Origin: Chalara sp. BL73
Taxonomy: Eukaryota > Ascomycota > Leotiomycetes > Helotiales
Reading direction: 5' to 3'
Length of the DNA stretch: 64,000 bases
Assembly (NCBI GenBank): GCA_918026815.1
Contig: CAKJVC010000030.1
Coordinates: 124,001-188,000, forward strand
This document shows positions 1 to 11,036 of this stretch, piece after piece. The notes beneath the pieces were generated by a model, which did no database searches, had not been told where the DNA came from, and saw only the letters and a program-made list of their open reading frames with translations. The position numbers were made by a program, and so were the translations under genes. The first letter of the stretch is position 1; each line of letters opens with the position of its first letter.

Positions 1-163
1 AAGATCGAGATTTGAAATCTGATGTTTGTCGTTTGATTACAGAACGAATAGTCGAAAGAGGGATTTCAGGATACTTTTGGCGTATTCGACTTGCTCCCCA
101 TCCTATAGAATGAAGCTCGCAAATGCGTGCACGCAATTGCGGCTGTAATTCCTTTCGAGCCAT
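1..163 (-). CDS. Tc1-like transposase, N-terminal helix-turn-helix part (partial)
   Basis: Reading on the minus strand from the ATG at 163, 54 codons are open to the window edge. The protein starts MARKELQPQLRARICELHS and continues GWGASRIRQKYPEIPLSTI. This is the paired-like helix-turn-helix that opens fungal Tc1-family transposases and binds the terminal repeats. The spacing of the ATG to the terminal repeat at 287 is normal for the family. No stop codon is seen in this portion, so this copy may be younger than the relict at 8377-9374. The catalytic DDE part lies outside the window. Confidence 0.75.
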   Translation of the reverse strand, partial: MARKELQPQLRARICELHSIGWGASRIRQKYPEIPLSTIRSVIKRQTSDFKSRS

Positions 164-287
164 CGTACAATCGAGTGTTGTTTTGGTAGAGAAAGCTGTA
201 AAAAAGCAGCAACGTGCAACTGGCTCAAAGTAGTAAGGTAGAACTTGGCCTACAAGGGGGGTGGTGCAGACTTATTGCACCCTACTG
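1..287 (-). mobile_element. Tc1/mariner-type DNA transposon, 5' end only (runs off the window)
   Basis: The terminal inverted repeat ends at 287. Read from the outside in on the minus strand it begins CAGTAGGGTGCAATAAGTC and is followed by a TA dinucleotide at 288-289, the expected Tc1/mariner target duplication. The same terminal pattern (CAGTGGAGTGCAA, then a CCCTTGTTGGCCAA block) bounds the second element at 8377-9374, so the two are relatives. The transposase start lies 124 bases inside the repeat. The rest of the element lies left of the window, so its integrity cannot be judged. Confidence 0.8.
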
Positions 288-479
288 TATCAGTCGAGGA
301 CTATGTAGCACGGCCGGGGCACTCGGGCCAAGCAATTCGGTCAGGTGTTAACAATATATACAAAGTCTCGAGAGTAAAAAGGAAGACGCAGGAGCACAAG
401 TACCCTACAAGGACTGTACTAGCCAATATTAATAGACTAGTAGCCTTAACATACTTCTTCCAAAAACCTCTCATATATT

Positions 480-972
480 CCGGTGAGTGTTGGGGATCGA
501 GCCCCAATAAAAAAGAGTCCTTCCTTCACGTCCGTCGATCCTTTCGTTCCCTACACGTCTTTCTCCATTACAGCCTTCGCCTTGTCGACTTTTCTTCGCG
601 ATCCTTCCTCCGGCCATGGGTATATATCTATCGCTAGTCCGAGCCGCCCAAATGCTTGTGTTGTAGTTTTGTCGTGCGTATAACTTTCCACCGTTCTTCC
701 AGTTCACTTCCTCAGCCTTTCCACGTTGAGTGTTCCGAAACTCGTATAGTAAACAGGTGCAAATAATTGAAAGCTGGTTCGAAAGTAGCTAAAGTCGTGT
801 TTCAACTCGTTTTTCGGTATTGTAGAGGGTTTGTTGTTGAATCGAAGTGATACCTCTCATAGAAAAATCCCTGGCCTTGGCGTGAAAACTCTGCTCCTCC
901 CTTCACTCTGGCCCCAGAAATCCTTCCACATCACTGTTTGGGCTGAATCTCGGCTCTGGAATCGCTATTAAA
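480..972 (-). repeat. Dispersed repeat, copy A (inverted partner of 9920-10315)
   Basis: The minus strand of this stretch matches the plus strand of 9920-10315 over most of its length with scattered substitutions. Shared blocks include the runs around CAGAGTTTTCACGCCAAGGC and GAACTGGAAGAACGGTGGAA. Copy A has about 65 extra bases near 775-840 that copy B lacks. Both copies carry a corresponding short open frame beginning NWKNGGKLYARQ with no family I recognise. The identity of the parent element is unknown; it could be a non-coding part of a retroelement. Confidence 0.75.
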
Positions 973-1643
973 CTGCCTCAGGAGAGTAATATTGATTCCA
1001 GGTTCGTAGAGGGCACCACATACAGGTGTTCAGCCATCGCCCTCCTAGCATAGCTTGTATATAAATCGGGAATTTACTATGTTACAAACGGACTAGGCTA
1101 GTACAAACTAGTTGGAATATCTCTTCATTTAGTACGTTTCCTAGTTTAACAAAATCTGTACGATCTAGTTTGTACTGCAGTACAAACTGTAAACTGGCAA
1201 ACTACTGGACACCCTGGTTCCAGTGAATGTTACGGCCTTGCTAGGTAAGTGTAGGTGATAGAAAACCAACAATTAGTAGATCACGCGAAACTATTTACAT
1301 GCATTCCAACACTTGCCTTCCGAATCTGCGGATTCTACTGTTTTCGCTGTCGTTAATGAACATTTTTGGGGCTCCTTCAGGAGATGGTCTACACTTAGTT
1401 TGAATCCAAATTTGACCCAAGCTAACGCCTGCAAGCAGACGCCGATACTTTTTCTTCGGGGATTGAGATAGCAGAACCCGAAACAAGTTTAATATCTGAA
1501 TAAAATGTGGAGCAAAAGAGTGTCATAATATTTCGCTATCCTCGGGCATTTCCTACACATAGTCCATGACATTTCAGAGCTGTTCCTATACAGTCGTAGC
1601 CCATATCCAATCACTTCCACTTCTAAGATTCCAAAATTGTGAC
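973..1643. other. Intergenic; small hairpin-forming repeat at 1098-1188
   Basis: No gene is supported. At 1167-1188 there is a perfect 22-base palindrome made of AGTTTGTACTG and its complement. The unit GTACAAACTAG occurs at 1101-1111 and its complement at 1165-1175, so about 75 bases can fold as a stem-loop. The rest is unremarkable intergenic sequence. Confidence 0.6.
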
Positions 1644-3164
1644 CTACATTACCTTAACTCCAGGCCCAGGCTTCTGACCACAAATGATATGTAAAGGCAT
1701 ATGGCTATGGACATGCGAATCCATGTAAGCTTTCCGAACCTCGATGAGCCAGACCTCAACTTGTTCTGGCGACCATTTTAAGCCTCGGGTGAGAGGCCCA
1801 ATGGCAATTGGCTGCAGTCCTATTTCTAGGATCGTTCTCCAATATAGCCCTACCATCTTCAAAACTTTGTTTTTAGGCCATGTGCCGATCGGAATGTGAA
1901 ATATTTGCGTGGTGGCATTGACAAATCCGGCTTCGCGCATCATGTCTGCGAGCAGGAGAGTTGCGTTGAAGTTCACGCCAAGTACGGCTAGAGCTTCGGT
2001 GATTAATGCCCAGTATTCAGTAACAGCTAAGAAGGCCACCAGGTTAGTAATTAACTGCCCAGAAATGAACTAACCGTATCTCGAGCACCCCATAAGCTGG
2101 AGCTTCTTATGCAAGGAAATAATACAGAAATTGCTCACGGTGTTTGTCCGGCATGCTGCCATCATGGCACTGAGGAAAGTGATGTATTTCCTGCAACTCA
2201 AACCATCCACCAGGCTTCAAGTGCTCTAACACCCTTTCCATGAGCTTTGGCCAGTTCCTGATAGCCATCACTGTGTGTCTTGCATGTACATAGTCGAAGT
2301 AATTTGGTGGTTGTAACCAGTGACTTTCCACATCATCAACCATGAATTTGACGTTGGGGGGAACCCATTCTGGTTGGATTGGACTTAAATCAACACCGAG
2401 TACGGTTGCGGCAGGATATAGATCGCCCACTAGTACAACATTAGCACTCGGCAGAACATGGATATGGCAATTGCGTTTACTCTCGATAGCCCAGATGCCT
2501 GTGCCTGTTCCCATATCTAGTATATTCTGTACACCATCTCCGATGGGCGCAAAGTGCAGACATTGACATAGATTTGCCATCATAGCATGCTTCATATCCT
2601 CACGTCTAGTTTCTTCAGTTGATGGCCATGTAAATATATCTGCCAACCTACTCCTGCTCTGAATCATCGTTGGGGAAATTATAGCTCCCTTCCCTAAACT
2701 TGTGATATCGCCTCCCGTTTTCGAATGTGAAGTCTCGCACGCTGCTCGATCTATCACAAGATTAGCAGCATGGCCAGAAGCATTGCAGAATATGAAACCA
2801 AAGACAAATGCAGTGCCTCGGTTCAGAAATGGACGAACATCGAAGTCGATACAGAAGCTACCGAATCAGTCTCATATCCTGATTCGCCCGCATCGCTGAC
2901 AGAATCTGTATCGGAACCGGAGTCAATCTCTATGTGATGCTGGGCCTGGGCCGCTGCGTTTGCGTTTTCCTCAAGCTCCTCTGCTGTCGCTGGTGTGGTA
3001 TCCTCTGCTGCCGGGCCGATCGGCACAATTTGAGCTTGTGAAGGAGGAGGTCCTGAAGCGGATAAATATGTTGACGATAAATGTGCGGGTTTGGGAGGAA
3101 CAGGAGGTTTGAAAGATACTGTCGCTACGTCAACGGCAGAATCCGAATCATTGGGTTTTGCCAT
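1644..3164 (-). CDS. LaeA-like SAM-dependent methyltransferase
   Basis: Five exons on the minus strand (3164-2839, 2741-2652, 2605-2481, 2429-2139, 2026-1644) give 404 codons in frame. Introns are 97, 46, 51 and 112 bases with GT...AG ends and CTAAY-type branch sites. The first roughly 110 residues are disordered, acidic and Pro/Ala-rich (from MAKPNDSDSAVDV). Then follow FENGRRYHKFREGSYNFPND, the SAM-binding motif I loop LDMGTGTGIWAIE at about residues 169-181, VLGVDLSPIQPEWVPPNV, and LKPGGWFELQE. This order is characteristic of the large fungal methyltransferase family that contains the secondary-metabolism regulator LaeA and many paralogues. Substrate is unknown, and it need not be LaeA itself. 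The 51-base intron is a multiple of three, so it can be mistaken for coding sequence. No stop or frameshift is seen. A miniature element lies about 1.6 kb upstream. It may be an orphan paralogue in a repeat-rich region. Confidence 0.85.
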
Positions 3165-4804
3165 GTTTTGTGTAAGTGTGTGACAAGTATCGTGGGTGCA
3201 AATGTTGTGCAAGAGGTTTTTGGGTGCGCAGCAAAGCGAGAGGCCGCCATGTACATGATCAAAAAGAGAAGACGTGTTAAAAGTATATTGGATTGATTCT
3301 ATCCAACCTAGCTTGTTGGGGTGGATTAAGAGGGTGGAGAGTAGGTTACGTAAGCACGCTGCACAGCTATACATATTAGGACTCCCTGAGCCTCCACCAT
3401 GATGGACATTATTTTCAACAAGACGTACAGTAGATAACCAGTCGCGCTAGCCAAGATCCGACAAGGATTTATTAGGAACACAACCTGGCGGGTCAGAACT
3501 TAGCCTAATTATTTTTGAACGTCATGTCCTGAAACTAATATCGACTATAAATGGCAAGACATGTTGATCGACTGTCCTCCCGATAAAGCAAGCATATCTT
3601 GGTTGAGAAATGACCCGCTCGAGTTCCGCTGAAAAAGCTTCCACTCTTCGGAATGACGCTGTTAGGATTCAATCACAATTAGAGCATGGCTTTGTTTGCG
3701 ATCTGCCAGTACCTCAAAGCAGCTATCTGTAAGCTAATCTTTCAATTCACTTCAAAAGGATGTGCGACCAATCCTACCCGCTGATCGTCTGCGAGGCAGT
3801 CGGGAACTCTGGAGCAGCAGTGGCTGTCAAGTTGACCGGCGTGCTTCAACACCAGGTCAAGGCTTTTGCAAAATCATTACACATCGCTCTGTATATAGCG
3901 GTTACCTTCAAATTCATGATACCAAGTATATAAATCTATGTTCATAAAAAAGTTGCATTGAATTTGAAAGCTAGATCTATAATATCCGATGTCCGCTGAT
4001 AGGCATCTGCTTGTGATTTTGAGGTGTGAGTGAAAGAAAATGACACTGCATAGACCTATTTTGACAGAAATTGAAGATGTTAAAACTGAGACTCGGTTGA
4101 GGCTATATGGGATTGTGAGCGAGAGCGAAGTTCCGAAATTGACATCAGACCATAGTCTTTGATTGGATTTCAAACCTAGACTAGAATAAAAACACGGCTA
4201 TTAAATCTTTTCTGGCTACTACATACTCACTTAATCCTGTGTACAGATGTCTGCATATGCGGCATTGGGTCGCTTATTCCCTGATGTCGAAAAGATTCAG
4301 TCTCTAGCCGTTAGAATTCCCTCGCCTTGAGATATCACTTTGGTCCTTGTCGATATCTGCATGTCTTTTGGCCAACTAAGATTACAGAGCATATCAGGTT
4401 TTCTGAGGCAGAAGCTAGGCCATGGTCCCCCTGGAAAGATATAGAGGCCTAGTTGACAGAGGAGTTTCAGGCAGAGTGTGTCGTACGAGTTATGGAAGCC
4501 ACGATAGTCCTATTTTTAGCCCAGTGTTAATCCAAGTGATAGGAGCCAGAATTGGACCTCCAGAAACGATGAGTCAGGGTAAATGATATCTACTCTACTC
4601 TACTCCTCCAGCAAAAAGATAAGGAGCTAATTTTGACTCTTTAATTTTAAAAATAGCCTTAGATCTATCCGAAGATCAGCCGCAAGGACGAGTTGCAAGT
4701 CGACAAGATCAGAGGAATAAACATAGTGTGGCTGGGCGATGGGAGGCTGACGCAACTGTGGGGTTAACCATACAAATCAGTCATTTGGATTCCAAGATAC
4801 TGTA
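3165..4804. other. Intergenic, no gene supported
   Basis: The only open frames are short, without start context, splice partners or recognisable motifs. I see no structured repeat here until the C-tract element at 4805. Confidence 0.5.
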
Positions 4805-5065
4805 CTCTCCCCCCCCCCCCCCCTAATAAAGGTTATACGGTGGAAATAATGGATAGGGCCAAGTCTTTGTCTACTAGGGCATAGCCACTTAGATGCTTTG
4901 TATCCGTTACTTGTCAAGGGTGAAAGTCCTTTTTATGGCTCGTGCGAAAGAGACAAAAAAGGCCTCGCAAGGGAGCCGCAAGGATTTATAGCCATTCAAG
5001 AGACTGCCTTTACGGTATCGCCCCATAAAATCCACCGTATAACCTTTATTAGGGGGGGGGGAGAG
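4805..5065. mobile_element. Miniature inverted-repeat element, C-tract family, copy 1 (261 bp)
   Basis: The left end CTCTCCCC...CTAATAAAGGTTATACGGTGG is mirrored at the right end (complement of 5028-5065). It is flanked by TA on both sides (4803-4804 and 5066-5067), as in Tc1/mariner-mobilised MITEs. The terminal repeat contains a long C tract followed by TAATAAAGG. The interior has no coding capacity. It shares words such as GGCTCGTGC, GGAGCCGCAAGG and ATAGCCATTCA with the second copy at 7770-8002, so the two belong to one family. Confidence 0.75.
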
Positions 5066-6369
5066 TATCATTGTATCATTGTATCATACAGAATTCCCCA
5101 AAACTTTATTACAACAAATGCCCCCAGCCTTTGCCTCGCCTACGCATTTACCTCCTTTCCTAAACCGCCGATCACCTTGACAGCATTCCCATCTTCAAAC
5201 AGTGTCTTGTGACTGGTGTAGCTTTACGGGCTGACCCCTTTTCCTTGGCTTTTTGAATCCTTGCGTGTCGATCCCTGAGACAGGGAAGTATCAGGGGTAA
5301 CATCTCGCGAGCCGGCTCGGGATTGCTGTGAGACCTCAAAATTCAGACCGGTGGTAACCCATCAGATGTCATGTCCTTGGCCAAAGTCCTCATTTGATTG
5401 CTGTCGCCGTCGGTCATCTTCAAGATCGACGGCTGCAGCCTTCGCAATTGCGTATATTGCTGACGGATATGAGCGACAGTAGGTATTCTGCTCGAAGTCT
5501 GCACTCCGCAGAAGTAACTAGTAGTAATAGTTCGTCAGCCGTATCCACCAGGAGATGGACGTTGTGAAGAGAGAGAGAGAGAGAGGCAGTGACGTCATCA
5601 CCAGAGTAGCCGTTGGGTAAAAAATAGCGCAAAGTGGCATACGCAAATTTCAGGATATTTGAAGCGGAAGCCGATTTGGCTGGTGACTGTACTTTTCAAC
5701 TCTTAAATTTATTTCCTATCAACTTAGACCGCTGCAGGGGACCTGAGCCATTTGGGGTCCCAATACACGGGGAGCCAATAGGTTCACGGGTCCCGTGGAT
5801 TTAATATGCCTTTCTATTACAAAATAACCTCATTTGTGGCCCGTAAAGCGGCTTTGGAAATAGAAAGAGGTTCAGGAGGTCAGCGAGCAAAAACCACCCC
5901 TGTCGGGGTCATTTCGCTACACTTGATCGGCCTGACAGGTTGTAATGTCGATATGTGGCTTGGATTTTCCCCTTGGCTTCTGTTATCAGACCATATATGA
6001 GACCACATATCGTGCCATTGATCACGCCATTGTTGTACAAACCGTGGCGTATCAGCCAATCTGAAGGAAAGGTGTCTCCCTTATCTACAAGTAGAAACAC
6101 TCCCCAGGGTACTGTATGAGGAGCATCTCTTGCGGCATAAAGCCAGGTACCGGGCAGCTGGTCCAACGAATGATAATGGGCCTAGCTGGATCTTGTCAAA
6201 TGTGAAGAGATATCAACCTCAGCCGATAGCGTGACTGGTTGTGCAAGCAGATCTTGAATTCAGGTGGTACCTGTGTCTAAGTACTGTTGCTAACGTATCT
6301 ATCTGACCATCCTTGTCCTATCCTCGAGGCCAGTGTGGCACTTTTCTAGAACGATTGATCTCTACTAGT
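5066..6369. other. Intergenic; short GA microsatellite
   Basis: No gene is supported between copy 1 of the miniature element and the hydrolase gene. A GA dinucleotide run lies near 5568-5586. The short open frames (for example 5909-6166, minus) have no motif. Confidence 0.5.
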
Positions 6370-7660
6370 TTATTGTGGGCTCTTACCTAGGCGATCACGA
6401 ATGTACTCTTTCGTGTCATCAACCGCCATTCCAGCAATCGGTAGCTGATCTCTGGGGAAACCAATAAATCCATGAGCGGCACCGGGATAGACTTTCACAA
6501 TACTTTCAGCCCCTGATATCGCCCATTTTGTTCCCATATTGATGGTATCATCTAGCAGCGGATCATCGGTACCGCAAGTGAATAGCGCGCTTGGAAGCTT
6601 GCCACGGAATGTAGACAGATCTTCATAGTACGGAGATATTGAGGGGTGCTTGTTGTCGAGTGTGGTTGTGGAGAGGAAGGTAGATACGAAGTGGTTCATA
6701 AATACATTATTTAAAATTAGTTGTTTGGTATACGCCGTGGCTGAAGGAGTAAAGGAGAGGTCAAAGCATCCAAAATGAAGCAGTAGACCGTCCAGCCTTT
6801 GCTCTGGGTGATGTTTGAGGAGGTTATATGCTACGAGAAGGCTCAGATGTCCCCCAGCAGACTTTGTTCAAAGAGTTAGCCCTCTATTTGCAGTATGGTA
6901 GACCAAGAATATTATTTGAATCACGATCAGAAGTAGCTCATGTAATCAAAGGGATATCAAATTGGTGCCCCGTTCATACACATCCCTTAAACTTCAAGGA
7001 TCACCATATTGGATATGCTGCAGAGTATGGAGAATTCTACGTACCTCTCCACCAACAAAGCGTAACGGCCCTCCATACTCATTGACAGAGTTTTTCACCA
7101 AATACTCACTTGAGTCAAAGCAGTCCTCAGGACCTTTCGGAAATGGGTCTTCTGGTGCCAGTCTGTACCCAACGGAGACAACAGCGACATCTCCAGCATC
7201 GGCATATGTTTGTAGCAGAATATCGGCGGACAAATGGTCTCCGAGCACCCAGCCGCCGCCGTGGATATGTAGCAGAGATCCTTTGCAATTCTTGCGCTCA
7301 TTGGCACTCTTCCTAGCTGATGGGAAAATCAAGCGGCATGGGATACTCCGGCCAGCTTCTCTAGAAGGCACCTCAATATCATGACCTCCAGGTAGTAAGG
7401 CAGGTGCAGGGAATGCAGTTTCCCCCCTTTTGCGCATCTCACGATACTTCGCAGCTCCAAGCTGTAAGCAGGTCCCAGAGTAAGTATCATCCACCATACA
7501 GACATCAAAGAACCTGAGCAGGTGTAATACGAACCTCGAACCATGTGGGCGTCCCTTCCACAAGCTTAATCAAGTGGTTGTTGACGTTGATTGTCTGCTC
7601 AGAAATTGCATTTGGATGAAATTTGGCAGCATCCACGGTAATGTCTGACATGAGCGGCAT
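6370..7660 (-). CDS. Alpha/beta-hydrolase (HSL-like esterase/lipase, Abhydrolase_3 type)
   Basis: Three exons on the minus strand (7660-7535, 7461-7045, 6861-6370) give 344 residues in frame. Introns are 73 bases (donor GTTCGT) and 183 bases (donor GTACGT). The oxyanion-hole motif HGGGW is at about residues 109-113. The nucleophile elbow GGESAGGHLS is formed exactly across the second intron, putting the catalytic Ser at about residue 182. The region around GTDDPLLDD carries the acid and AAHGF the catalytic His. Motif order and length match hormone-sensitive-lipase-like carboxylesterases, which hydrolyse short acyl or carbamoyl esters in the cytosol. The start at 7660 (MPLMSDITVDAAKF) is preferred to the in-frame ATG at 7753 because family members begin this way. 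No signal peptide is seen. The second miniature element lies only about 110 bases upstream. The gene appears intact. Confidence 0.85.
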
Positions 7661-7769
7661 ATTTGCACCTAAGTACCCTTTCCGACTGTTTCTAAGAAGC
7701 GTGATGAAGTTTTTGTAGGGAAATGATCGTATATATATAGTTATCACAAACATATGTTAATTATTACTA

Positions 7770-8002
7770 CTCCCCCCCCCCTAAATAAAGGGCAAAAACT
7801 GGGCCTGATGGGGAATGCCAAGGGTTTTTGTCACCAGTCAAGTTAAGAGTTTAACTCTTTTGCCCCATCGCTGCTGGCTCGTGCAAGAAGGAAAAATGGA
7901 CCAGAAAAGGGTTTTGCAAGGAGCCGCAAGGGCTCATAGCCATTCACAAGCTGCAAACCCCAGTCGGCCCAGTTTTTGCCCTTTATTTAGGGGGGGAGGG
8001 AG
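7770..8002. mobile_element. Miniature inverted-repeat element, C-tract family, copy 2 (233 bp)
   Basis: The left end CTCCCCCCCCCCTAAATAAAGG and the complementary right end (7968-8002) form an inverted repeat that includes GGCAAAAACTGGGCC. TA flanks it at 7768-7769 and 8003-8004. The interior resembles copy 1 at 4805-5065. It occupies the presumed promoter of the hydrolase gene on the minus strand and may affect its expression. Confidence 0.75.
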
Positions 8003-8376
8003 TAGATTCTTGACGGGCTCTTAGCGGGCTCTTAGTGGAGTACAGGAGAAATCCTAGCCATGAAGCCCAGCCTCCCTGTGGACCTTTGGTGGTGGGGGTC
8101 TTGATGTTCCAGAACCGAGCATCGTTTGGCCTTAGACCGAAAAAGCAATATATCCCTCTCCACCGATCAGGCTCGGAACGCTGCTACTGTATGGTTCTTG
8201 ACAAGCAGATATAAAGATTGAATCTCGACCGAAGCTAATCTTGAGTTCGAATGTGAAAAAGCTTGTAAATATTTCTTGTGCAACCGTAGTGGTGATGATA
8301 ATTGCGAATAGACAGCCTACGATCCAAAAGTCTAAGGGCGTACCAGATAATGCGGCACAATCCTTGACTTCCTTGA
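8003..8376. other. Intergenic, no gene supported
   Basis: Between the miniature element and the Tc1 relict, the overlapping open frames 8132-8389 (minus) and 8241-8498 (plus) show no motif. The second runs into the transposon terminal repeat, so neither is likely to be a gene. Confidence 0.45.
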
Positions 8377-9374
8377 CAGTGGAGTGCAAAAAAGGTTGTA
8401 CCCTTGTTGGCCAAGCAAAAGTTGTTAAGCCTATTTCAGCCTTTGTTTTTAATGCCGCTTTTGAAGCCTTTTTTGTACTTGCCGACCTCGAGCTTTAACA
8501 GAGGAACAAGGAGATCAAATCTATGATATTACAAATTATATCAATCCTTATATTACAATGCGAAACCTTTTACACGAAGTCGACGATGATTGCAAAAAAC
8601 GATCTTTTCAATATCTTTTACGCGAAACGAACAAAAGGAAATGGAGGTAACGAAAACGACTAAAAATCACACGAGCCTACGCAGATGCTCGATTAGCATG
8701 GGCACTTGAACATTAGACGTATTCTGCTATAGATTGGCACAAGTTTTCATGGTCGGACGAGTGTACAATTTAACGAGGAGTAAGAATTAGGCTTGTATGG
8801 ACATTTACGCGTTCTTGTGATCGAACTTTGCTCCAAGACGTACAACCTGTACGCTGCTCTGGAAAAGGTGTAAAACAGATGCTATGGGCAGCTTTTGGTT
8901 CAAACCGTCGTACAGGCTTAGTACCTGTAAATGGAGATCCGTTAGCTACTCGTAACGGGGTTTCTTCATGAGTTATACGCTAGTTATATCGAACTTTGAT
9001 TCCTGATATTATGGTTGGAGGAGAGTTTATGCATGATGGCGCAAGGCCTCATCGAGGAGCTATTGTAAAAGAGCTTTTACAGGAGATGAGGATCAAAGTT
9101 ATGAGATGGCCACCTGATTTGAATTCTATAGAGAACCTGTGGGCTTTAGTCAAAGTAGAGATCTATTTGCTACACCCTGAGCTCGAGAACGCTCCTGATA
9201 ATGAGGATACTCTAGATCAATTAGTACAAGCCGCGCAAGAGGCCTGGCATGCTATTAATATAGGGATTTTGCACAGATTAACTATGACCATGGAAACTAG
9301 AGTAAAAGCAGTTCTAATAGGCCTAGTTGTGTACGCCTTGGCCAACAAGGGTGCAAATTAATTGCACTCCACTG
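8377..9374 (+). mobile_element. Relict Tc1/mariner-type transposon (998 bp)
   Basis: The ends are inverted: left CAGTGGAGTGCAA at 8377, and right (read on the minus strand from 9374) CAGTGGAGTGCAATTAATT. Each is followed by ACCCTTGTTGGCCAA. A TA lies at 9375-9376; the left flank now reads GA, so one side of the target duplication has decayed. The length is short for a Tc1 element and the N-terminal part of the transposase is shortened or eroded. It is related to the element at 1-287. Confidence 0.8.
8628..9361 (+). pseudogene. Tc1-like DDE transposase, inactivated
   Basis: The plus strand can be followed through interrupted frames: AYADARLAWALEH, then DWHKFSWSDE, then VWTFTRSCDRTLLQDV, then GKGVKQMLWAAFG, then FMHDGARPHRGAIVKELL and MRWPPDLNSIENLWALVK. 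The last two blocks hold the second Asp and the final Glu of the DDE triad of Tc1/mariner transposases. The SDE block holds the first Asp region. In-frame stops follow ALEH, CTI and around GVSS, so it cannot encode a full enzyme. Only 8996-9361 remains open. A defective source of terminal repeats is its only plausible present role. Confidence 0.8.
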
Positions 9375-9376
9375 TA

Positions 9377-9919
9377 CCTTGCATTGCACCCTGCTGCACG
9401 CTAGCGCAAATGCCCAACTCAATTTGCAAGGAAATGCTTGTAGTAGACTGATGTTGGCACTAATCTTTTCTTGTTACCATCAAAACTCTGATGCGATATT
9501 TTCTTTGCTTGTACTAACGATATGCCAGGACTGTGAGGAACTAATTGAATGACGGCAGAAGTCATCACGGGCAAGGGAAAACGTGGTCGGAAGCGTAAGA
9601 GGGTGCGCCAGAGCCAAAGGCTAAAGTGGCGCGGATGATCTGAGCGCATGTTGCGGGGGATTGGATTGCTGCAAGAAAAATAGAAAATTATTGCTGTTCT
9701 TCAGTTCGAATGGGTTCCTTTAGGCAGGCTCGCGCAGGCCCCTCGCGACTGGTTACTTGTACATTAGAGTTATAGTAGCGTATATGCGGAGCACAAAGAC
9801 AATGATACTACTCAAATAGCACCTACAACAAGGATATGAAAACGGTGGGAAATAACTCGTATTACCAAGATGACCATGAGATCTCAGAGAGGGGATTGAA
9901 GAATGTAACTTACAAGATA
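9377..9919. other. Intergenic, no gene supported
   Basis: No open frame with motif or splice support. The stretch runs from the Tc1 relict to repeat copy B. Confidence 0.45.
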
Positions 9920-10315
9920 CCAGTTTAATAACGATTCCAGAGCCGAGATTCAGCCCAAACAGTGATTTAGGAGGATTTCTGGGGCCAGAGTGAAGGGAGA
10001 AGCAGAGTTTTCACGCCAAGGCCAGAGATTTTTTTATGAGAAGCTATCTTCGAGCCAGCTTTCGATTATTTGCACCTGTTTACTATACGAGTTTCGGAAC
10101 ACTCAACGTGGAAAGGCTGAGGAAGTGAACTGGAAGAACGGTGGAAAGTTATACGCACGACAAGATTACAACACGAGCATTTGGGCGGCTCGAACTATCG
10201 ATAGATATACACCTATGACCGGAGGAAGGATCGAAAAGAAAAGTCGACAAGGCGAAGGCTGTAATGGAGAAAGACGTATAGGGAACGAAAAGATCGACGG
10301 ACGTGAAGAGAGGAC
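9920..10315 (+). repeat. Dispersed repeat, copy B (inverted partner of 480-972)
   Basis: Plus-strand match to the complement of 480-972, lacking about 65 bases present in copy A. An open frame 9990-10361 reads through it, with the shared segment NWKNGGKLYARQDYNTSIW. The frame is conserved between the copies, but I do not recognise it as a protein family. The two copies in opposite orientation flank about 8.9 kb that includes the methyltransferase and hydrolase genes. Confidence 0.75.
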
Positions 10316-10769
10316 TCCACAACGAACGAGGCTTTATTTTCGGAAGATAAAAGATATCTGACTACTCTAGGTATTGTTGGTAGTTAGTTTAGACCGATTA
10401 CAAGATTTTAGAGACTCTCTAGATGCAAAATAGTCTCGTTCTCATCTATCTAAGAGCAATACCCAAGCTGGATTCAAATCCCTGCGGCTCGCTTAAAGGC
10501 TGTCATCCCCTGACCTGAGAGTACGAGTACTAGAAAGTAAATCGACCGACTGTATCCCCTTCGCTGCGGCCAGCATGTCAGAAGCTGTCCCACGTTTAAC
10601 TCAAGCGAGGCATTACTCCAATTAAAAACCTTCATTTCATGCCATGCAGCCAATCAGCGAATGGCTAGAATTGCAACGTTGGCCTCAGCTAAGGGGATAC
10701 CTAGTTGTCACACCAGTATCAACGCCCAAATCTCTTATCCAGCCCAGCTTGTCTACCATTTCGATTAGT
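10316..10769. other. Intergenic, no gene supported
   Basis: Nothing recognisable apart from the possible upstream extension of the small basic ORF (an earlier in-frame ATG at 10644). Confidence 0.4.
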
Positions 10770-11036
10770 ATGGCGCGAAAGAAGAAGTCTGAGATTACCC
10801 ATCCAGGGAGATCACGTCCGACTTTCACTGTCAAAGAGGCCAAGGAGCGCGAACTCCAACGACAGCGGGACAAGCGAGCGAGACGGAAGCTTGAGAAAAG
10901 TACATTATCGACAAGTACGACTGTGAGCGGCCCGAGCCAGCCAGGACGTTTGGCACAAGACGAATCAACTAGTGAGCATAAATATAGTAGACCCAGTACA
11001 GCGGCCTTACCCACTGAGAGCACACACTCACAGTAG
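10770..11036 (+). CDS. Small basic hypothetical protein
   Basis: An uninterrupted frame from the ATG at 10770 encodes 88 residues starting MARKKKSEITHPG. The middle is strongly charged (KEAKERELQRQRDKRARRK) and could form a basic helix; the tail is Ser/Thr-rich. An in-frame ATG at 10644 would add 42 less charged residues. I recognise no family. It is convergent with the HNH gene 120 bases downstream. It may be a genuine small nuclear protein or a chance frame. Confidence 0.25.
   Translation: MARKKKSEITHPGRSRPTFTVKEAKERELQRQRDKRARRKLEKSTLSTSTTVSGPSQPGRLAQDESTSEHKYSRPSTAALPTESTHSQ

Noticed and set aside
480..10315. The two similar repeats as long terminal repeats of one retrotransposon
   Set aside because: They are in opposite orientation, and the enclosed genes are cellular genes and DNA elements, not gag-pol.
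10468..10500. A tRNA T-arm-like word (GGATTCAAATCCC)
   Set aside because: No acceptor stem, D-arm or anticodon arm could be built around it.
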